Part shown: positions 32,004-43,759 of the stretch, piece by piece
Layout: every line of letters begins with the position of its first letter
Position numbering within the stretch: the first letter of the stretch is position 1
Assembly: GCF_018320785.1 (NCBI RefSeq)
Contig: NC_054886.1
Span: 1,429,177 to 1,493,176 of the forward strand
Direction of reading: 5' to 3'
From: Cheilinus undulatus
Taxonomy: Eukaryota; Chordata; Actinopteri; Labriformes; Labridae
DNA: 64,000 bases
The notes under the pieces: model-generated
The model's input: the letters and a program-made list of their open reading frames with translations, nothing else
What the model was told of the DNA's origin: nothing
Database searches by the model: none
Program-made: the position numbers and the translations under genes

Positions 32004-35000
32004 TTATTTGACATTGAATGACTTTTTCAGACTCTCCTCAGCAAGTTCTGGTGTGATGTCTTTCCAAGTGTCTGGAATATCAGCCGGCTTTGCATCATAT
32101 GCTTCAGCAAACTCTCTGTTGAACCTGTTCAGTACATATTTCCAGTAGTCTGAAGCCTGAAGGCTGTTATCTGGAGCAATCCGCCAGTCAGGAAAAATGT
32201 CCCTGTACTCCTTGTAAGGTTGCCATTCACCATTTGTGGCTTCACAGCGGAATGAGTGGTCACTGCTCACCAATGAAGAGCAAATGTCAATGACAAGTTT
32301 TTGTGAGGAGAGCTTTCTGAATCTGCCCAGACCCTCTGGTCGGTGCATTGAAGTTTGGTGCTGCTTGTGCTCAGTTCCTCCTGCCTCACAGGGTGCTGAG
32401 CAAAGTGGACACTGTTTGCTACATCCAATGACTCTTTTGAATAGCTCACTGTCAGGCTTAACATGAAGATTTGAGAGCTTGGTTTTGATTTTAGTCTTTT
32501 TAAACTGCTTTCTAAGAGGTTTTTCCATGTCCTTCACAGACACAGTGAGCCACTGAGCAAACTGTTCCTGGTTGACGTTGTTCAGGATCATGAAAGGACC
32601 GAGAGCATCCTCAGAAATGACCAGTTTATCACCAAGTTCCTGACGGATATCCTGAATCATGTTCTGCAGGTTGCTACTTTCTTTTGCTTGAGCTGTGTGT
32701 ATCGCATCATTTATGCTCCTGATACTTGACCTGAGATGCTGGTCCTCAAACTCTGATATTTTTTTTGAGTCATCGGTCATGAGTTTTAACATTTTACCCC
32801 TGATCCATTCCTTCACATACTGCTCATATGAGCAGATGTAGCTGTGGTAGTCTTCAAAGTTGTCTTTTGAAAGCAGCTCCAGTAAGACTGAGTACTGGAA
32901 GAACATTCGTGTGCTGAATTGGAACTTTGTCATCATTTCTCCAGTGATATCAGGACCCAATGAACTGTTGATAAAGTCTACAACAGCCGGTTTTAGGCAG
33001 TGCTCTGTGAACTCCTCTGCCTTCTTCTGGCTCTGGTCTAGTTCTTTGAACTCATCCTTGAAGTTAGTTAGGAACCTCTCTTTGTTTTGGTTGAGACATC
33101 TGGAGGGATCATTCCTTTGAATGAAATCTTCATGCATTTTCTGAAACTCTCTGGCTGCATTTGCACAGATGTGCTGTTTCAGAGAAACCTCAAAGTCTAT
33201 CTCTATCTTCACATCCTTGTGGCTTTTCAGCTTCTTGTCAATCATGTGGAGGATCTCCTGGATGAAAGTTTCATGGTAGTTGTTCTTTGTTTTCATTTTG
33301 TCTTTCACATACCGTTCACATTCCAGTATGACACAGTCAGCTATTTTTTGTAGCTTCATTTCAGGCTGTTTAGTGCCTAACATTTTACTGACTGTGTGCC
33401 ACACCTGTTTGATAGACCCTTCAGATGATGTTTTTTTGGGCATCCAACCACAATACTGCACCTTTTTTTGACTCAATATTTCATTCACAAGACTCCCCTT
33501 GTGTGTTAGATTTTCTCTCAGGTAGGAGGTTACACTCCCCATGACATCCATGGTCTCTTGTTTGTAAAGGACTTGCTCCTTCAACATTTTATTCCACATC
33601 GTGTCAAATTCTTCATCCAGCTTTTCTTCTGTCATGTCCACTTTTTTCTTTCTGCATTCTTCAATCAATGCTCTCACTCTCTGTTTCAACTCTTTTGTGT
33701 GGTTTGCTTTGATTCTGTCAAGTTCTATCATTCCCTTTCTGGTTTCTGCTGCAACTGTGAGTTGGTTATGTACAGATCTTTCCATTTTTCGACAAAGACT
33801 CTTGGCACTGTTAGCAAAGTCCTCTCTGTATGCTTCAACAAGACTGACATGACACCCTGTTTGCTCAAAGTACTTTTCCAGGTTTTCAAGAAGCTTTGTC
33901 TCCCATTTAGACAGCATTATGCATGCTTCACTTTTCAAATTGTTAAATAGTTGTGCAATGTTTGACTCCTTAGATTTCACTCTGCCAAAGTTAGAAATCT
34001 TAGTCTCTGCTTTTTTTGTCAATGAAAACATGTCTTCTTGGAATTTCCATTCCCATTTATTGAATTCTGTGCAGAGCCTCATGTATGCATCAGCCACCAG
34101 GCTGTTTCTGAAACTGAAGATGAAGTTCTCGTGTTTGACAGAGTTCCACAGGCTTGTTATCCACTCTGTGAACTCCAGGAGATTGTTGGAAGAAGACTCA
34201 CAATCTCCCAGGACTTTAAGAATATTTTTCTTGAGCTCATAAGTGACCTCACTGTACCCTGCATTGACTGGTGCCATTGGTGGGCTCCCATTCCAGAGTC
34301 CTGGGACGTAGCAGTTCCCAGTGTCTGGACTGTACTCCATCACATCAGTGAAGCTCCTGTACTCCTGCTTGTTCTCCATTTTGGCAGCTGCCTGGGTCAT
34401 CTCATTTAACTGTTCCAGGAGCAGTTCTCTTTCTCGCAAGTTCTTCTCAGGGGCTGATACATCTGCCACGTTCTGGTGAACAAACTGACATCTGGGTTTT
34501 TTGCCCACAGATTTCATTCTGAGAAAGGCGTGCACAACTATCTGCAGGATGTCCTTCATTTCTGTGGAGTTCTCCATTGCAATGTTGATGATAGTGATGT
34601 CACTCAACCCCACAACAAGTGTTGCCAGCTCATTGTCATGCTCATAGCTGTTGTCTAGCTTTGCCAGCTCCAATGACTTTAAGCCCTCAGTGTCAATGAT
34701 CACCAAGAAGTCACAGTTGAGTTCTTGTTTGATGTCTTCATTGACTTTGATGAGCAACATGAAGGCACCTCTGGTGCATCGACCACTGCTGACTGCAAAC
34801 TGTACTCCAAACATGGTGTTGAGGAGAGTAGACTTCCCTGTACTCTGAACTCCAAGAACTGTGACCACCAGTATTTTGCTTTGAGGAGACACCAAGTCAT
34901 TGAGCTGAGTCAGAACATCAGTTACCCATCTGAGAGGAATGTTTGAAGCATCACCATCTACAAGCTCAAGAGGAAATCCATCAAGCAACAACTCTGCACA

Positions 35001-36682
35001 CAGTCTGGGCAGATTAGCTAACTGTTGACTCGATTTTTTTGTTTGTCAGAGAGAAACTGAGGCTTCATAGATCTGACCCATTTCACGGAAGAAGTGTTCA
35101 ATCCCAAGTGAGCTGTTGGAGAGCTGTTTGTCAATTTCTTTGATTTTCTCTTTGTTTTCAAGGTTTTTGTCTTTGTTTCTGTAAGCCTCTCTGAGGCCAG
35201 ATAGTTTCTCTCGAGACAGATTATCGAGGTTCATCCTCATCCATTTCAGGAAATAACATCTCTCAATACCTGGTGTTGATATTGCATTGATGAAACATGT
35301 CATTGCATCAGACATGTCAGAAGAGTTCTGTTGTGCCCGAAGTTTGTTTTGCTTCTTCTGAAGATCACTTTTGTACTCTTCAATGTTTTTTGACCCAACT
35401 TTTCGAAGCCGAAACACTTCTTTCTCTATGCAAGTCAATTCTTTCCATATTCCTCCCTGCAATGGTAGCTGATCTTCTTTGTATTTCAGGATATCTTGAA
35501 TTTGTGCAGTGATGGCATCTGCATTTTTCTTTGCTGTCTGACACTCTTGACAGTCTTCATCAACACAGATCCCCAGTTCATGGGCAATGTCAGCCATCTG
35601 TTCAATGCTCATCTTTTTCTCTGAGTTCCCCACCACACTGTTGACTGTTTTACGTAGGTTTTTGATAAAGTCTGCATCATTCATTTGCTTAGTCTTCAAA
35701 AGGATGTTGCTTTGTGTCAGTTTCAGCTTGTTTGCTACCTTCTTCAGAGCATCCATACTAAATTGCTGGCTCTGATGGTTTCCCACCAGGAAGATCTGTG
35801 CCTTGTGGTTTTGGTTTGTGAGCAGGTTGCACTCAGGGTCCAGATTGTCAAAGAACACAAAAACTGCTGCAGATGTCAGACACAGAAAAGAAAACTGTGT
35901 CTCAAAAGACGCAATATCTCCACGAAGGTTAGCTACAGCTACTGGCTCACTGAAAACATCCATGTTTTTGTTTCCACAAGGTAGATACCAGGTAATTTCA
36001 GTCAGTCCATTAGATATTCGCCTTTGACAAGCACCATTTTCCATGTTTCGGTGAACGAATGTATCATGGTACTGCTGAGAATTACTCAGAAGCTCATTGA
36101 GGATCTCTGACTTTGACAAGGAGCACTCACCCAGTCTCACAAAGGAAACCATTGGAAGTTTAGAGACAACAATCCTGTCTTCAATAAAGCCCTTGGATTC
36201 TGAAAGTGATGAAGGTCTGTACTTTTTCACTATGTCTCTCATGGCCCAAAGCATTAGTGTGCACTGCTCTGTGTCACAATTAGGAAGCAGCAGAGGCACA
36301 GAAAATTGACACATGGACATTTTGAGGGCCATTTCTTGTTGTACGAAACCATCAGAACACAGAAAGAGAGCAGTGATTATGTCAAGAGGGTTCAGCTTGT
36401 CACCTGACTGCAGAGCACCAAGAAGAACTTCAAAATCAAAATCTGTTCTTTCTGATTCAGCATCACAGGCAGATTCACATCCAGATGTAAACTCTACATT
36501 TCTAGCTCTCACATTAACCATCATCAGTTTCTTTAGAAAATACCATGGAAGATCTGAATTACGACTGGTGGGTTCATCAGTGATGGTCTTCTTATCGATC
36601 TGGAGTATTTTGCTCAGGGAGAGCTTCTCCTTGAAGTGATGCTCCAGTCCCAGATCCTCCAACAGGCTCTCCAGTTGTGTCT
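32004..36682 (-). pseudogene. VLIG/GVIN-type very large GTPase, large exon (unit 2), one in-frame stop
   Basis: A paralogue of the unit 1 exon, same strand, collinear, with the same acceptor structure (CATTCCACAG|AGACAC) and end (DYWKYVLNRFN...SFNVK, stop at 32004-32006). The open frames 36698-35046 and 34991-32004 are in one frame: the only break is TGA at 35046-35048, where unit 1 has CAA (Gln), directly after YEASVSL. The following segment continues in frame (Q T K K S S Q Q L) into an intact GTPase domain with GVQSTGKST, CTRGAF, DTEGL and HQNV. No ATG occurs between the stop and the P-loop, so re-initiation would lose G1. The gene is either recently dead, polymorphic for a null allele, or affected by an assembly error. 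Upstream exons look well preserved. Confidence 0.88.
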
Positions 36683-37439
36683 CTGTGGAATGAAACATGT
36701 TTGTTAATTCAAATTACCCCTCTGGGTTTAAGATTAGTATTTCCGTTTGTTCATCAACCCACATAATTGATTCATTTGTATAAAGTCATGATTTTGGCCT
36801 TCTTGTGATTGTAGAAATGTGACTAGGGTCATTTTTTATGTTTTAAGAGAAATGGTCAAAAACCTCCCTGTGACCCTGTGTTGAGAATATTTCATAAAAT
36901 AAATTGGCCAATTGAAATTATTTCTGTCAATGTTTTCCATATGTATTGTCATGTTTGTTCACATGAAACTTCAGTGTGCTCCTTCAGTTCTCTGTGCCAC
37001 ATACACACACAGCCCCCCTTTCTGACATAGCAGCTTGTCTCTTTTTTGACCTCTGACAAAGAATGGAAGTACATCATACAAAATTACCTAATAAAGCCTT
37101 GTTTCAGTCACAATTATACTATGTAAACAGCTGATCAGCGTGACATTGAACATACTTGTCACAAAAACATTTCCAGAACTTCAATTGCTGGCACCACTTT
37201 GGGTCAAATAGAAGTTTATTTTGTCTCTTTCAAACCCAAAGCAAGTTTTTATTAAATCAGAAGATTGAGGGCTCCAAGTATCAAATAGAACAAAAGACAA
37301 AATAAAAGCACAATGTAGACCATTTAGCTTATAAAAATCTCTTTGCTTACTCAATCCATCAGTAGGATACCATAGTATGGGGGCATGAGCAGCACTCTAT
37401 GGAGCTCTCTGGATTGTTTTGTATTTTGGTGAATATTTT
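36683..37439. other. Intron of unit 2, nothing recognised
   Basis: AT-rich non-coding sequence without an identifiable repeat family or gene. Confidence 0.45.
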
Positions 37440-37639
37440 AAGGAATTTTTAGTTAATATTAAGTCAAACCATTTTTAAAAAGTTGTACGGTCCTCTCAGA
37501 AGACCAGTTGCTGTGGATGAGTTTTGCACTTGGAGATTTTTGATTGATTGCATGAGGCCTGGGCTGATGGTGTGTGGTGAGGCCTGGTCGGGCCTGTTCC
37601 TGAACAAGACCTGTGAATACTCCTTGCTAGGACAAGCTG

Positions 37640-38253
37640 GATTCAACTGAAACAATAGAATCCATTGGGAAATTTATTGAGGAGAGATATCAACTTGCAC
37701 AGATGGAAATGCCACAAGCAAGCTCACTAAGTAATCTTACTGGAAGGAAGAAGATGAAAGCTAAGCACAAGTGGCAAGCTGTTGCCACCAAATCAACTCC
37801 TAAAAGACCATGCTCTGAAGAAGTAAGTAATGAGGATGAAGTTGATGAGATCATGGAGGTTGAGACCAGGCTCCTGAAGTCACTTAATGATAGACTTGCT
37901 AAACTGAATGTGTTGGAGGTTATGATGAAAGACCTGAATCAACTTAAAGCTAGCCTTTAATACAGTCAGTGGCAAATTGATGAACTGCTGAGTGACAACA
38001 GGAACCTCAAGAAATCTGTCCAGGATATGGAGAACAGGGTGAACGTGCTTGAAAAGGAGAACAAGCGCCTGTCAGAAACCCTGCTTGATCAACAGTGTCG
38101 TTCTATGAAAAACAACTTGGTTTTCTCAGGGATTGCTGAGGAGGACAGTGTTGATTGTGAAACTGTTGTGAAGACCTTCATGACTGAGCAGCTGAAACTG
38201 CCAGGTGAAGTGGTAACAGCTGTCACCTTCTCCTGAGTCCACAGAATGGGTAA
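37640..38253 (+). pseudogene. LINE ORF1-like protein, N-terminal and middle part
   Basis: The frame has a basic N-terminal region (GRKKMKAKHKWQ), a leucine/charged coiled-coil-like stretch (ENRVNVLEKENKRLSETLLD near 38030) and SMKNNLVFSGIAEED near 38105, the wording of the RNA-binding domain of L1-type ORF1 proteins. Stops at 37958 and 38233 interrupt it; the second (TGA before VHRMG) fits CGA-to-TGA decay. The protein continues after the hAT insertion at 41425 (VLKDRPRAIVANFEHFKHKE). Confidence 0.6.
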
Positions 38254-41200
38254 CAGGGTTCCCGCGGGGTCTTAAAAAGTCTAAAAATGTCTAAAATTCG
38301 GAACATTAAATTGAAGGCCTTAAAAAGTCTTAAAAACGCCCAGATTTTCATCCAAGGTCTTAAATTTAATTGAGTCAAGTCTTAATTTTTTACTTTTGTT
38401 CATTCCCGAGAAGCGTTGGCCGTATGAAATACACTGAGTAAAATGCAGCAATCAGAAGTTGATTCTGTGTTGTCTGTCTTTCTGAGGGGCTCAGACAGCT
38501 GCTGGTGTTGGTGGGTGTTGATTAAAGTACAAATCCCATGATGACTGCAGGCCAGTTTGCGACCTTTTGCGACATGTTTACGACTCCGCACGTTCAGATT
38601 TACATCTGCTGCTTGCCGTAGAAAACATGAGCAGTGTGTTTTCAACGAGTCGCGGCTTGAAATCAGCGATTTTTTATGTTGGTTGGAAGCAGTCCCCAGC
38701 AATCGACACGAAGCTCGCTGTAAACTTGCAGGAGGACCATTCAGTTAGGGACCTTGGGTGTGAAAGCGCTTGAGTCTCACTCCAAGGCAGAGAAACACCA
38801 GCTTGCCATAAAAAGCCTTTAGTGGGCTCAAGCCATCACCCAGTTTTGTTCGCCACCCCCACCGTCTTCGTCAGTGCCTGGTCCCTCCGGACTCCAGCGC
38901 AGTGTCACTACCACTTCGGCTAACGACCTTTGAGCTACATTTGGATCCAGTGAAACATCAAAATCATGACCAAATCGTCCAAAATAAAATCATGACCAAA
39001 ACCATGGCCTTCAAGTGCCCCCAAAGATAGAAATCAAGAGGGGAGAGATCTGGGGATCTGGGAGGCCACTCCACATAAAAAAAATATACTTTATACATTT
39101 TCCTATGTATGGAAACTTATGGCCCACCCTGTATAGACATATATTAGTGTTGTGTTGGGAAGGTTACTTGGGTTAAGAAGGTAACTGTTTTAGTTGTTAT
39201 CCGTTTTATGCTGAATTAATTTAATGGGTTTTTTTTTAAGGGATGCACCGAAAATGGCCCAAAAGTGCATTTTCGGTTTTTGGCCAAAAGACTTTTATCA
39301 CCAAAACAACAAGGCCGAAACACGACGTTGTGATGACGCAAGCAAAAACCGCGGCCAGCACACACTTGGATCAGTGGTTCTCAAATCGGGGTATGCGTAC
39401 ATGAAGGCACTCCAGGGGGTATGCGAGATTTTAAAATACATGCCGGCTAAGAAAAACAGCGCCTTTTTTTTGCACGTCAGGAGCGACACGTTTTTGCGAG
39501 TATATTACTACATTCTAAAATCACATTCGTGTTGCAAACGTCTGCGGTGTGTTTTCTCTGTCCTCTGATAAACAATGATATTTTTTGAAGCGGAAGATAA
39601 AAGGAGGTTTGTCCCTCTCTGTCCTTCACTCCATGCGTAACGCAGCACTTTTATGCACAGCCAGGCTATCAGTGCCGTTTTGTTTCACGGATTCATTCAC
39701 TGTGCCAGCCAAGTTTGTAAGAGGAGGGACTGACTTTTCATTCATTCCATGTCAAATATGATCAATAAGAGTAATAGGGCACAGCTGAGGCTCGCGGTGA
39801 GAGGAGTTAACTCTCTCCACAGTGCACAGACTGGCTCACCTGTTTGTGTTCCAGACTGTTCAGAGGAGTCATTTAGCTGGTTGATCTGGAGCTTTTATAA
39901 GTTGTATGTCTGAGGTCAGAGGAGACTGTGTAGGTAAATATTTCACTAAAGTCCCGTTAGTTTAGAAACAGCTCCAGCTGTGCAAGTTTCGCTCCAGTGA
40001 GCGCACATAGTGGTGGTGCCAATTTTTAAGGCAGACAGAGGAACAAAAACATCCTCCTCTCCAACACCGCCTGATGTTTGATATCTCCACATATCTGTCT
40101 GTATCAGTGCTTGTGTTTATGCCTCTTTTTTTTTTAGCCTGGTAGAGAGGGAGACAGTGCAGCAGGCAGCCCAACATGTCCATATGAGCGCAAATGCGCT
40201 ACTTAAATATCCACAGCAATGTCGCGCTGCGAAATAATGTTGCAGGTGAAGAAGCTTGCTTTGACTCGCTACAGGTTCTAAATGTAAATATTTTGTGTAA
40301 ATAATTTGCATGAAAAAATTGCGTATAGAGTGTAAGGACCTTAAGTTTATAAACTGGAGTTAATATTTTGTAGGCTCTTAAATTTAATCACCCTAAACCC
40401 CCCTGAGTCTCCCCCATGGCAGGATGGTTTGACCCACACTGGCACATGCCTGTCAATCACTGTATTCACAACCTCTCCATTCATAAAACAGTTAATTATT
40501 TATTTTTTGTGAAGAAATGCTGATCTATAACTAAGTTCATGATTTCAGTTTGAGAAAAGAGAAGTCATTTTTATAACTTGTTCATTATTTACAGGTTTTT
40601 AGTTCTCTCTAGTCTTTATGTTTTTATTTCCAAATTGTTCCAGAGAGACCACTGCAGCTGAGCAGAGTTTTGCACACTTCTGGGTTTAAAGCCTTTCCAG
40701 TCACTGTTTTCAATATCTACATTAATTTGAATTCCCACATTTAGAGATGAGAAGATGTGCCATGACTTTAGTCATGCATTTTTAATATTTAAAATGCATG
40801 AAAAAAAATCTAATATTTGTAATTTGAAAGTGTTATCAGTTACAAAGTTTGATAAATCAGATGGCTGTCACAGCACTCTTTAATGTCTTTCTTTTTGGCC
40901 AAAAAGCTTTGAGCTGTTTAGGGGGTACTTGGCTGAAAAAATACTTCACAGGGGTTACATGATTGATAAAAGGTTGAGAACCACTGATTTAATGTATACA
41001 TGATTGCAGTCAAGTTAAACATTTTATTTTGTATTTTATTTTATATTGTGCATTGTTGGAATGAAGTGCTTGATAAATATTTACATAATTTTGTAAATGA
41101 TTTATTCTTTGAAGCATTAATATTAATTTTTGCAATTGCAATTGATTTTAGTGAGGTTAGTACACAGTCATAGCCATAAATGCAATGGTACTAATAATTG

Positions 41201-41418
41201 GCATAATCATTTCTTTCGGTGTTTCGGTTTTCCCTAGTTTTTTTTTTTTTGTTTAATCTTCAATAACTAAATGAATAAAAATAAAAGGTTTTGAATTTCT
41301 AGGATGATTTGAACGTTTCTGGTAATGTGTCGTGGTGGTCTAAAATTTCATTCATGAAGGTCTCAAAAGGTCTTTAAAAGGACTTGAATTTAACTTACTG
41401 AAACCTGCAAGAACCCTG
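38254..41418 (+). mobile_element. hAT-like transposon inserted in the LINE, 3165 bp, with nested elements
   Basis: Ends CAGGGTTCCCGCGGGGTCTTAA and, inverted, CAGGGTTCTTGCAGG. The flanks repeat GGGTAA (38248-38253 and 41419-41424), and joining them restores the LINE frame (HRMGK). A BED-finger-like N-terminal transposase remnant (WLEAVPSNRHEARCKLAGG) lies near 38680. The rest is replaced by other elements, one starting AGGGATGCACCGAAAATGG at 39239 and one at 39372-40986. The duplication seen is 6 bp, shorter than the usual hAT 8. Confidence 0.6.
39372..40986. mobile_element. Nested hAT-like element with CAGTGGTTCTCAA ends
   Basis: Left end CAGTGGTTCTCAA and right end TTGAGAACCACTG are perfect inverted repeats of 13 bp, characteristic of a hAT group. 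Subterminal GGGGTATGCG/GGGGGTA words also appear at both ends. I could not confirm an 8 bp target duplication. No transposase frame was found. Confidence 0.55.
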
Positions 41419-41663
41419 GGGTAAAGTATTGAAAGACAGACCAAGAGCCATTGTTGCCAATTTTGAACATTTTAAACATAAGGAGCTTGTGAAAAGTCGA
41501 GGAAAACAACTTAAAGGCACAAAGTTTGGAGTAAATGACCAATTTCCCCATGAAATCATCAACAGGAGGAAGGTACTCTAACCCATAATGAAAGAACACA
41601 GACTTCGAAATGATCGTGTCATTTTATTAACATACAAATTGTGCATAAATAATCAACTGTATC

Positions 41664-42284
41664 GTGACCCCGAAACAACTCCCTGGTTATTCTGATGTGG
41701 ATGGATATCTGATGCAGGTCTATAAACCTATGGCAAATTCAACTATTCAAATTGGTTCTGTGAATTTAAAACTACCTGAGAAGGGATTACATATTGCACA
41801 CATAAATGTTTGTAGTTTACCAAATAAAATGAAAGAGATCTGTAACATGTTGAAAATCAATGATATTCATGTTCTAGCTATCACTGACTCATATCTAGAT
41901 AGTTCTATCACTGATGGGCAAGTCCATGTGGATGGATATAATTTTATAAGAAAGGATAGGAATCAAAATGGTGGAGGTGTGGCAATGTATATTCAAAATT
42001 ACCTGCCTTTTACCAAGAGAGATGATCTAACAATGAATCACTTAGAGGCTGTATGGGTACAGATACATCTACCTTATCAAAAGCCTCTAATAATTGGATG
42101 TGCATATCGACCCCCTTGCTCAAATGTGAACTATTTAGATGACTTTTGTACTAGTCGAGATAATGCAACTAATGACAATAAGGAAGTGTTCTTTATGGGT
42201 GATTTAAATATAAATTGGTGTGATAACAAGAATAGCAACAAAACTAAATTACTGAAATTTACAGAGGGGTGTAATATGAAATAG
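41664..42284 (+). pseudogene. LINE ORF2 fragment: apurinic endonuclease domain
   Basis: The 206-codon frame shows landmarks of the non-LTR endonuclease domain: HINVCSLPNK with the conserved Asn, VLAITDSYLD (where most family members have Glu, here Asp), GYNFIRKDRNQNGGGVAMYI, GCAYRPP and FMGDLNINW with the Asp-Asn pair. It stops at 42282 in a sequence that normally continues into the rest of the endonuclease and the reverse transcriptase. Truncated and therefore dead. The clade cannot be decided without the reverse transcriptase. Confidence 0.7.
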
Positions 42285-42420
42285 ATGGTTTACAACCATA
42301 ACGTGTTGTTGGGAGTGATTGATTTGGTGACATAATCAATACATCTGAGCCCACTGATATGCTATTAAACAGAGAGGACTTCACTGAGCTGGAGATCAGC
42401 TGTTCTCCAGTGAATTAATT

Positions 42421-43759
42421 CAATGAAAGCAAACAAGAACGTTCAGATACACAGAGAAAGGAAATAACGATGTTGTTGGTACATGTAGACTGAATACTCA
42501 CATTAAGAGGAATTATGAAAAGAAAAAAACTGTAAAGAAAGCTGTTTTAGTTTGACTTTTTTCAATATTATTTTAATCCCTTGTTCTTCTGTACTAGCAG
42601 ACACACAGAGCTCTGTCTATCCAAATCGCCTTGTGACTTTAAATTCGTTTTAATTCATGCTTCTTGGGAAAATTTGATATTTAGCCTGTTATTGGGATTA
42701 ATAATGCTAGGGAAGTTACAAGTACAGAAAGACAAACATGTACCAGTAAAAACTCATTTTAATATTTATCTCCCAATTTAATAGCTTTTCAGCAACAAGT
42801 GTGAAAGGACATTGAGCCATTCCGCAACGGCGTGTGTGCGCTGCTGGCTCCATAAACGGGAGATTTAAAAACTAGCGCAGTTTAATCGAGCAGCATTTCA
42901 TCTGAGAAAACAACAGCGGGATAAAACAAAGAGGTTAGAGAGCTGATCACACTCTGTACAGGAGAGGAGAGAGCAGACACATCTCTGCTCACAGCAGCGT
43001 CTGAAAAGTTCCATGATGTGTTCAAGTGAGCTCGGTACTCTGAAGTTTCCAACCTCCGACATAAATATGTGCGCTGTGACACTGCTTAAAGTCAGACCTC
43101 CAACTCAGAAACACAGAGGAAAAAAAGCCTTTTGGATCTAATCGATCAAAATGAATGTTCATGTTATTTTCCCCGTATTTCATTTAGAACATACAAAGTT
43201 TTGAACCGAGAAATCCAGAGTTTTGAGTTTCATTCAAAGCAGCAGCTCGGGCAGCAGCTGCCATCTGATTACTGGACGCTGGGGTGTGTGTATAAGCTCA
43301 GGCGTGCGCGGCTCTGTTACACCTTTGTGTGAATTGCTCGTTGCGGAACAGAAACGGGCATTCCTTTTCGCCTTTATTGCGGAATCTCTGTGTAAAAAGG
43401 CTATTGTCACCTGAGTGTGATGAAAACTTTCTTAAACATAATTTCAGAATGTTAGCACAGGAAGCCTGGCATTTAGTCTGTTTTATAAATAAGATCAAAT
43501 AAAGTTAGATTATTATGAAATGATCTTGTTTTCCCCTTTTTTGCTTATTTTTGTTAAAGCACAAAGTTATTTTGATTTTATAATCAGATTGTACCGGATC
43601 AAATCGGACCGAACTGAATCGAATCAGATCAGACCGACTCTTTCTGTATTTTAATGAATCGTCAGTGAATCGAATCGTAGTCTGTGAATCGAGATTCAAA
43701 TCGAATCCTCTTGAGAAGGAAAGAGTCACACCCCTACAATGTGCATTACTCACATGCCA
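42421..43759. other. Intron of unit 2 with decayed transposon end
   Basis: At 43590-43740 there is a GAATCGAATC-rich stretch ending AGTCACACCCCTAC, the form of a DNA transposon terminus with repeated GAATCG words. No matching opposite end or coding sequence was recognised in the rest. Confidence 0.4.

Larger units (their letters stand above)
37440..42420 (+). mobile_element. Non-LTR retrotransposon, 5' part, split by hAT elements
   Basis: The plus strand carries an ORF1-like region (about 37640-38253, continuing at 41425-41690), then the start of ORF2 with an endonuclease (41664-42284). The reverse transcriptase is missing; the element ends or degrades after about 42420. It lies in the 10 kb intron of unit 2, opposite in direction to the host gene. 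Its reading frame continues exactly across the hAT insertion. Confidence 0.65.

Noticed and set aside
34989-34991. Start of a 995-codon protein at 34991 in unit 2
   Set aside because: The codon is TTG, not ATG, and the frame is open further upstream to the TGA at 35046. It is the continuation of the broken large exon, not a separate gene.
39372-40986. 8 bp target duplication for the CAGTGGTTCTCAA element
   Set aside because: Flanks ACTTGGAT and ATTTAATG do not match; the element was kept on the strength of its inverted ends only.
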